37,621 bases of DNA from SIG603 sp964370115. GTDB taxonomy: Bacteria > Bacillota > Clostridia > Oscillospirales > Acutalibacteraceae. Each line of letters opens with the position of its first letter. The stretch's first letter is position 1. This document shows positions 32,917 through 37,621 of this stretch, one piece after another. A model generated the notes under the pieces. It was not told the origin of the DNA and made no database searches. It was given only the letters and a program-made list of their open reading frames with translations. The position numbers and the translations under genes were made by a program. The stretch is taken from NCBI GenBank assembly GCA_964370115.1, contig CAYJIA010000020.1:1-37621 (forward strand). The letters run 5' to 3'.

Positions 32917-33471
32917 ATGCAAAATCTTGAAAACTTGGAGCTTGAGGACTTACTTTCTAACATTGATGCTCCAAATGTTTTTGAAGAGATTGAACACAGG
33001 TTTCTGTGGCTTGTTAAATCTAAAATTTATTCTTTGTCTCAAGAGCCAAGTGATGATATGCTACAAGAAGGTAGACTAGCACTTTTTCACGCGGCTAAAA
33101 CTTATAGGGAAGAATTGGGTGCGTCGTTTAAGACTTATGCAGGCGTGTGCATCTATAACAAGATTTCCAATATGGTAAGGGACAAGAAGAATTTACCACT
33201 TAGCGATTTCTTATCAATTGACGAACTATTGGGAGACGACAAAGTTTTGGTCGACTCACCTGAGACTGTATTTGAAAACCAAGAGAACTACGAAGCTGTT
33301 TTAAGTAAAATCCACATAACCTTGTCTGATTTTGAGTGTAAGGTATTGGCTCTCTATTTAAGCGGTTACAAAAGAGCGGAAATACAAGAGAAGTTTGCTA
33401 TTTCGGTCAAAGCTTATGACAATGCTATTGCACGTGTCAGAAAAAAGCTTAAGACCAATCCATTTTTGTAA
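32917..33471 (+). CDS. SigH-like sigma-70 family sigma factor
   Basis: 184 aa. Region 2 at about residues 45-90 (DDMLQEGRLALFHAAKTY, SFKTYAGVCIYNKISNMVR) and region 4 at about 135-178 (LSDFECKVLALYLSGY, KAYDNAIARVRKKLK). This is the layout of Spo0H/SigH, which drives early sporulation and stationary-phase genes, but the protein is about 30 residues shorter than typical SigH and region 4 is less basic. It could be SigH itself or a paralogue. GGAG lies 11 bases before the ATG. No anti-sigma gene adjacent. Confidence 0.8.
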   Translation: MQNLENLELEDLLSNIDAPNVFEEIEHRFLWLVKSKIYSLSQEPSDDMLQEGRLALFHAAKTYREELGASFKTYAGVCIYNKISNMVRDKKNLPLSDFLSIDELLGDDKVLVDSPETVFENQENYEAVLSKIHITLSDFECKVLALYLSGYKRAEIQEKFAISVKAYDNAIARVRKKLKTNPFL

Positions 33472-33591
33472 GGTAGGTTAATTACCTTAAAATATGCCCA
33501 TCAAGTAAAGTTTGACATTAGATTAATTTAGTGGGCGGTGCAATTCCGTATAGGGCGAAATATCTTATAAACTCAAAAGCGAGGGAAAAAA

Positions 33592-33870
33592 ATGTTTGAA
33601 GACAAAACACTTACATGCAAAGAATGTGGCTCTGAATTTACTTTCACAGCCGGTGAGCAAGAATTTTATGAATCAAAAGGCTTTGTAAATGAGCCACAAA
33701 GATGCAAAACTTGCCGCACAAACCGTAAAGCTTCTGCAAGAACAGAGCGTGAGCAATTCACAGCTACTTGTGCATCTTGCGGACAAGAAGCAACTGTACC
33801 TTTCAGACCACGTGAAGACAGACCTGTATACTGCAGCGACTGCTTTGCAAAAATGAGAGAAGAAGCTTAA
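33592..33870 (+). CDS. Two-zinc-ribbon small protein (zf-trcl plus CxxC-x17-CxxC)
   Basis: 92 aa. First ribbon CKECG to CKTC (residues 8-39) matches the zf-trcl type; the second is CASC, 17 residues, CSDC. The middle is Arg/Lys-rich (RTNRKASARTERE), so nucleic-acid or ribosome binding is possible, but the function is unknown. GCGAGGG precedes the ATG. The 120-base gap upstream has no clear promoter; a hairpin AAGGTA/TACCTT begins at the end of the sigma gene. Terminator directly downstream. Confidence 0.8.
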   Translation: MFEDKTLTCKECGSEFTFTAGEQEFYESKGFVNEPQRCKTCRTNRKASARTEREQFTATCASCGQEATVPFRPREDRPVYCSDCFAKMREEA

Positions 33871-33898
33871 TAGCATATAGCTACTAGCTTTAGTTGTA

Positions 33899-33929
33899 AA
33901 AAACTCTACCTTCTAAAGGTGGAGTTTTT
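33899..33929 (+). terminator. Terminator after the zinc-ribbon gene
   Basis: Stem AAAAACTCTACCTT / AAGGTGGAGTTTTT (33899-33912 with 33916-33929, one mismatch), 28 bases past the stop, ending in T5. Confidence 0.85.
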
Positions 33930-33943
33930 GCATTGTTTAATAC

Positions 33944-33962
33944 AGCTTAACTAAATTAAGCT
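33944..33962. promoter_or_regulatory. Palindrome upstream of trmK
   Basis: AGCTTAA-CTAAA-TTAAGCT, 28 bases before trmK. The inner 15 bases differ by one from the palindrome in the holin leader (2744-2758). Possible protein site; no clear -35/-10 pair was identified next to it. Confidence 0.3.
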
Positions 33963-33990
33963 TTTATATATAGATAGGAGTAATTTTATT

Positions 33991-34665
33991 ATGCGTGAAT
34001 TGTTTAAACTAGGTGAAAGACTTTATAAATGCGCAGAATTTGTAAGAGAGGGCAAAAAGGTAGCCGACATAGGTACCGACCACGGATATCTTCCCATTTG
34101 GCTTGTGAAAAGTGGCAAGAACTCTTTTGTTACAGCATCTGATGTAAGTGAGGGACCTTTGTCTTCGTGTGCCTTAAATGCAAAAAAGTACAATGTAGAA
34201 ATTAATACCGTTTTGTCAAACGGATTTGAAAATATAGATGAAAATGATGTCGACGACTGCGTTATAGCAGGCCTTGGCGGAGAGATGATAGCACAAATAA
34301 TTGACAGGGCACAGTGGCTTAAAAATCCTCAGAAACACTTGATTTTACAGCCTATGACCATGCCAGAAAAGCTTAGAAAATATCTATTTTCTAAAGGTTT
34401 TAGCATACAAAAAGAAGAACTAGTGCTTGATGAGGGCAGAATATACTCAGTGATGCTCGTAAAATACGAGGAAAAAGAGCATAGCCTATTAGAGGAGTAT
34501 ATGGGTCAAATAGAACCGTATTCGCCATTTAGTGAGGATTATGCATACAAAATTGTCACAAAGCTTTATAACAGCAACAAGGGTGCTCAAAAAGAGGGCG
34601 ACGACGAGGCGTATAAAATGAGAACAGATTTGATAAATAAAATAAGTGATAAATATTTGAGATAA
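33991..34665 (+). CDS. trmK: tRNA (adenine-22-N1)-methyltransferase
   Basis: 224 aa. SAM-binding motif I ADIGTDHGYLPIWLV and post-motif ASDVSEGPLSSCALNAKKY, then VIAGLGGEMIAQII and the LQPMTMPEKLRKYL segment, all typical of the COG2384/TrmK family that methylates A22 of tRNA. AGGAG is 9-12 bases upstream. Adjacent to nif3, as in Bacillus (yqfN-yqfO). Confidence 0.93.
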   Translation: MRELFKLGERLYKCAEFVREGKKVADIGTDHGYLPIWLVKSGKNSFVTASDVSEGPLSSCALNAKKYNVEINTVLSNGFENIDENDVDDCVIAGLGGEMIAQIIDRAQWLKNPQKHLILQPMTMPEKLRKYLFSKGFSIQKEELVLDEGRIYSVMLVKYEEKEHSLLEEYMGQIEPYSPFSEDYAYKIVTKLYNSNKGAQKEGDDEAYKMRTDLINKISDKYLR

Positions 34666-34677
34666 GTGGAGATGGCT

Positions 34678-35430
34678 ATGAAAATTTTAGACGTTTATAA
34701 TGAACTTGAAAAAATAGCCCCATTTGATAGTTGTATGGACTTTGACAATGTGGGACTTTTGATAGGCGATAAAAATGCTGATGTGAAAAAGATTTTAATA
34801 GCCTTAGATTTGACATATGATGTTATAGACGAGGCGAGTGAAGTCGGTGCAAATCTTGTGATTACACATCATCCGGTGATATTTAGTCCACTAAAAAGTA
34901 TTTCAGAAAAATCAGTTGTGTACAAGGCGATTGCCTTGGGGATTAATGTAATTTCAGCACATACTAATTTAGATAAATCAAAGACATATGGAGTAAATAC
35001 GGCACTGGCAAAAAAACTTTCACTTGAAAGCGTTACTCCATTATCAGAGGAAGAACCGCTTTTTATCGGAGAATTAGAAGAGGAAATGTCGACTTTACAG
35101 CTTGCAGAATTTATAAAAGACAGATTAAATTCTAACAAGGTCTTGTTTACAGACTGCAATAAAAAAATCAAAAGGCTTGCATTTTCTTCGGGAGGAGCGG
35201 GCGACAGTGTCTTTAAGGTGATTGGAGAAGCAGACGCTTTTTTGACAGGTGAGGCGAGACACCACGAGTTTTTATTTGCAAAAGAAAACGGGTTTCCGAT
35301 GTTTTGTGCGGGGCACTATGAAACTGAAAAACCTTTTGCGAAGTTGCTAAAAGAATATTTGGAAGAAAAGTTTGTCGACATAGAGATTTATCTCTCGGTA
35401 AAAGAGCAAAATCCTGTTTCGGCGTGTTAA
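34678..35430 (+). CDS. Nif3-like dinuclear metal protein (YqfO/YbgI family)
   Basis: 250 aa. Metal-binding segments ITHHPVIFSPLKS, SAHTNLDKS and the C-terminal GHYETEKP are conserved, as is the opening FDSCMDFDNVGLLIGD. The family forms hexameric toroids with a two-metal site; the biochemical role is unsettled despite the annotation GTP cyclohydrolase I type 2. The short form lacks the inserted PII-like domain of Bacillus YqfO. The start is ATG-AAA at 34678 because GGAG lies six bases upstream; GTG 34666 and ATG 34672 are upstream alternatives. Confidence 0.93.
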   Translation: MKILDVYNELEKIAPFDSCMDFDNVGLLIGDKNADVKKILIALDLTYDVIDEASEVGANLVITHHPVIFSPLKSISEKSVVYKAIALGINVISAHTNLDKSKTYGVNTALAKKLSLESVTPLSEEEPLFIGELEEEMSTLQLAEFIKDRLNSNKVLFTDCNKKIKRLAFSSGGAGDSVFKVIGEADAFLTGEARHHEFLFAKENGFPMFCAGHYETEKPFAKLLKEYLEEKFVDIEIYLSVKEQNPVSAC

Positions 35431-35443
35431 ATAAGGAGAAAAT

Positions 35444-37174
35444 ATGGCACTTGATGCGGTGTTTTTGCACCATATAAAAAATGAATTTGAACAAAATATT
35501 ATAGGTGGCAGGGTGGACAAAATCTACCAACCTAACCGTGACGAAATACTTATGAGTATTAGAACAAGGGAAAAGACTGTGAAAATTCTTTTTTCCGTCA
35601 GACCCGACACGGCAAGGGTGCATTTTACAAAACATTCGCCAGAAAATCCCGCCCAACCGCCAATGCTTTGTATGTTGCTTAGAAAAAGACTGCAAAGTGC
35701 AAAGGTAATATCTGTTACACAAAAAGGCCTTGAAAGGGCAATGGGTATTGACTTTGAGGCAGTGAACGAAATAGGCGACAGGGTGAAACTTAGCCTAGTA
35801 GCTGAAATTATGGGTAAATATAGCAATATTATTTTAGTAGGCGAGGACGGCAAAATTATAGACGCACTAAAAAGGGTAGACGCCCAGATGAGCTCTGAGC
35901 GCCTGATTTTTCCAGGGCTTATTTACCGTGACCCACCAGCGCAAGATAAAATTTCGATAGTGGACACAGAGGTAAAAGAAATTTGTGAGAAAATAGAAAA
36001 CTTGCCAAAAACCATGTATTTAAACAAGGCTTTAATGCAAGTGATACAGGGAATTTCTCCGATAGTTTCAAGAGAAATTGAGCATATTGTGGGGCGTGGT
36101 GGCGAAGTCATAAATCACGAGATGACAAGCTATCAAAAAGACAGGCTTTTAAGGGAGCTTGAAAATCTTAAAAACACGATAGAAAACTGTAGTGGTTCAC
36201 CGCATATGGTGATAAATCTGCAAAAAAAACCTATGGATTTTACATTTATGCCAGTAAATCAGTATGATACTGCTGCGGTAGTGGAGGAAGTAGCGAGCTT
36301 TTCAGAACTTCTCGACAGATTTTACGTAGAGCGCGACACCATAGAGCGAATGAGAGTTAAGAGCATGGATTTATATAGGCTTTTAACAAATAGGGAAGAG
36401 AGACTTTCGAGAAAAATCGAAAATCAGTTGCTAGAGCTTTCTGAGTGTGAAAATAGAGACGAATTTAGAATAAAGGCTGATTTAATAAACGCCAACGCTT
36501 ATATGATAGCGGAGAGGGCAGAAAAAGTTAAGGTGATAAATTACTTTGACGAGAACTGTGCAGAAATAGAAATCACTCTTGACCCAATACTTACGGTACA
36601 ACAAAATGCGCAAAAATACTATAAAAAATACCGCCGTGCAAAAACGGCGGAAATAAAACTTGCAGAGCAAATTGAAATAGCAAAAAAAGAGCGCGAATAT
36701 ATAGAAAGCTTATTTTTCAGCCTTACTCAAGCCGAAACCGAACAAGACTTGGCGGAGATTAGGGCAGAGCTTGTTGCCGAAGGCTATGTAAAAGCTCAAA
36801 CAGGGAAGAAAGCAAAACCTGTAAAAGAGGCAAAACCACTTGAGTTTGAAGTGGCAGACGGGTTTAGGGTGCTAGTCGGCAGAAACAACAGGCAAAACGA
36901 CACGCTAACCATGAGGACTGCAAGAAACAGCGACATGTGGTTTCACACAAAGAATATACCGGGTTCACACGTAATACTCGTCACAGAAGGAAGAGAGCCA
37001 ACTGACAGAGCCTTGGAAGAGGCGGCAGCACTTGCGGCAAAATACAGCAGGGCAAAAGACTCCACACAGGTACCTGTGGATTATACAAGGGTAAAAAACG
37101 TATCAAAACCACAAGGAGCAAAACCGGGCATGGTGATTTACGTAAATTACTATACTATGTATGTTAATAATTAA
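35444..37174 (+). CDS. rqcH: RqcH, NFACT-family ribosome quality control factor
   Basis: 576 aa. NFACT-N (residues about 1-170, ALDAVFLHHI, GGRVDKIYQPNRDEI, EIMGKYSNIIL), helical and coiled-coil arms (about 180-430, KKEREYIESLF) and C-terminal NFACT-R (GRNNRQNDTLTMRTA, DMWFHTKNIPGSHVIL). RqcH binds stalled 50S subunits and recruits tRNA-Ala for C-terminal alanine tails. The position equal to Asp97-Arg98 of characterised RqcH reads Glu97-Arg98. AAGGAG precedes the ATG; follows nif3 by 13 bases. The stop region TAATAATTAATAA runs into repeat R3. Confidence 0.93.
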   Translation: MALDAVFLHHIKNEFEQNIIGGRVDKIYQPNRDEILMSIRTREKTVKILFSVRPDTARVHFTKHSPENPAQPPMLCMLLRKRLQSAKVISVTQKGLERAMGIDFEAVNEIGDRVKLSLVAEIMGKYSNIILVGEDGKIIDALKRVDAQMSSERLIFPGLIYRDPPAQDKISIVDTEVKEICEKIENLPKTMYLNKALMQVIQGISPIVSREIEHIVGRGGEVINHEMTSYQKDRLLRELENLKNTIENCSGSPHMVINLQKKPMDFTFMPVNQYDTAAVVEEVASFSELLDRFYVERDTIERMRVKSMDLYRLLTNREERLSRKIENQLLELSECENRDEFRIKADLINANAYMIAERAEKVKVINYFDENCAEIEITLDPILTVQQNAQKYYKKYRRAKTAEIKLAEQIEIAKKEREYIESLFFSLTQAETEQDLAEIRAELVAEGYVKAQTGKKAKPVKEAKPLEFEVADGFRVLVGRNNRQNDTLTMRTARNSDMWFHTKNIPGSHVILVTEGREPTDRALEEAAALAAKYSRAKDSTQVPVDYTRVKNVSKPQGAKPGMVIYVNYYTMYVNN

Positions 37175-37228
37175 TAATAATTGAGAATTGAGAATTGAGA
37201 ATTGTGGCGAAAATCCTGCGGATCTTTT
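37172..37228 (+). repeat. Dispersed AT-rich stop-rich repeat with hairpin (copy R3)
   Basis: Begins in the rqcH stop codon as TAATAATAATTGA, then three tandem GAGAATT-type units (37182-37204), TGGCGAAAATCC-TGC-GGATCTTTT (37209-37228). Continues straight into the inverted copy C. Confidence 0.62.
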
Positions 37229-37229
37229 A

Positions 37230-37307
37230 TTAAAAGTTTTAATCAAATTTTTACAAAAATTTGCAGGTTCTTAGGACTGCGTCCTAAGGCGTTTTCCGCA
37301 GAAAACG
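37230..37307 (-). repeat. Dispersed multi-hairpin repeat, copy C (inverted)
   Basis: Read on the minus strand: CGTTTTCTGCGGAAAACG, CTTAGGACGCAGTCCTAAG, then CAAATTTTTGTAAAAATTTG and TTAAAACTTTT, in the same order as copies A and B. The second and third stems differ from A/B in both arms, keeping the pairing. Lies 56 bases past rqcH, antisense to it. Confidence 0.75.
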
Positions 37308-37342
37308 AAATCCAATACTTTCCTAAACGCAGGAAGGGTGAA

Positions 37343-37401
37343 TTAAAATGTCCAGTGGACATTTTAAGAGGGAAACCCTCGTCGGGGGTTTCCCTTTTTT
37401 T
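37343..37401 (+). terminator. Palindrome plus strong terminator hairpin
   Basis: TTAAAATGTCC-AGT-GGACATTTTAA (37343-37367, perfect), then AGGGAAACCC / GGGTTTCCCT (37369-37378 with 37386-37395) and T7. The second hairpin is a good intrinsic terminator for the trmK-nif3-rqcH unit, 195 bases past the rqcH stop. Confidence 0.75.
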
Positions 37402-37457
37402 AGTGAAGAGTTAAGAGTAAAGAGTGAAAAGTTGTAGTGAAAATCCTTCGGATTTTT
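37402..37457 (+). repeat. Dispersed repeat with hairpin (copy R4)
   Basis: GAAGAGTTAAGAGTAAAGAG, then GTTGTAGT and hairpin GAAAATCC-TTC-GGATTTTT (37439-37457). The hairpin keeps the plan of R1-R3 with CC/GG replacing GC/GC. Confidence 0.55.
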
Positions 37458-37491
37458 TGATTGTATATCGCTATAAATATCAACTTACATC

Positions 37492-37516
37492 GTAGGGCAA
37501 GGGCTTTGCTCTTGCC
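37492..37516. repeat. GC-rich hairpin related to 30381-30443
   Basis: CGTAGGGCAAGGGC-TTT-GCTCTTGCC: stem GGCAAGGGC/GCTCTTGCC with one G-T, preceded by GTAGGG like the pair near 30.4 kb. Confidence 0.5.
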
Positions 37517-37538
37517 TTGGGGCTTGTGTAAACCACAA

Positions 37539-37621
37539 TAAAAAAACTTTTTTTCTTTCAAAAAGTTTTCTCTTTTTGCGAAAAGCGATTTGCGTGTCGA
37601 GGCTCTCGACTCGAAATTTTT
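37539..37621 (+). repeat. Dispersed multi-hairpin repeat, diverged copy D (cut by window end)
   Basis: Contains CTTTTTGCGAAAAG in place of the first core hairpin and GTCGAGGCTCTCGAC in place of the second, followed by TCGAAATTTTT. Same order and spacing as copies A and B, but with different stem sequences. Truncated at the window edge. Confidence 0.5.

Noticed and set aside
33511..33534. Promoter for the zinc-ribbon gene starting with TTGACA
   Set aside because: At 17 bases downstream the sequence is GCGGTG, not a -10 box; no alternative pair was convincing.
37182..37204. Tandem GAGAATT units as a possible CRISPR-like array
   Set aside because: Units are 7 bases with no spacers; a short tandem repeat within R3.
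37202..37414. 70-codon frame after rqcH
   Set aside because: It runs through R3, copy C and the terminator hairpins and has no convincing start; a by-product of repeats.

Overview
The window looks like chromosomal DNA of a low-GC, endospore-forming Clostridia (Firmicutes), probably a gut Oscillospiraceae/Lachnospiraceae-type organism. This rests on AGGAGG-type ribosome sites, TTGACA/TATAAT promoters, T-box control of alaS, spmA/spmB, FtsK/SpoIIIE with a TepA-type ClpP, a SigH-like sigma factor, Rex, RqcH and TrmK-Nif3. Species cannot be given from the sequence. No rRNA or tRNA gene, CRISPR array or complete prophage was seen.

Layout. 1-4.3 kb (minus): an aspartate-type aminotransferase, an orphan phage-type holin/amidase pair with its own promoter, and a ferredoxin-domain aldo/keto reductase. 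4.3-12.0 kb (plus): a T-box leader and alaS, then HIT protein, phosphoribosyltransferase, comEC, holA and an RNase M5-like toprim gene. 12.1-16.7 kb: a lone C39-type peptidase (plus) facing an acn-icd-rex operon (minus) that carries a Rex-like operator at its start site. 16.8-24.8 kb: an AEC permease (minus), tepA-uppP-ftsK-DUF3006 (plus), coaX (minus) and spmA-spmB (minus). 24.9-30.3 kb (plus): pepV, an HD hydrolase, a small beta-type protein overlapping a PHP metallohydrolase, and a strongly divergent MetRS-like protein. 30.3-31.2 kb: dispersed repeats and a GNAT acetyltransferase pseudogene broken by a 277-bp element made of three nested inverted repeats. 31.2-37.2 kb: yifB/comM (minus), then a short SigH-like sigma factor, a zinc-ribbon protein, trmK, nif3 and rqcH (plus). 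37.2-37.6 kb: a pile-up of repeats.

Most genes are ordinary core genes. The parts worth a second look are: (1) the MetRS-like protein whose HIGH region is kept while KMSKS and several catalytic His positions are changed; (2) the apparently split CehA/McbA-type metallohydrolase beside it; (3) the nested-inverted-repeat element in the GNAT gene; (4) a dispersed multi-hairpin repeat whose stems covary between copies and whose three placeable copies all sit just past gene ends in the same polarity; (5) the acn-icd-rex operon with a Rex operator; (6) the orphan lysis cassette.
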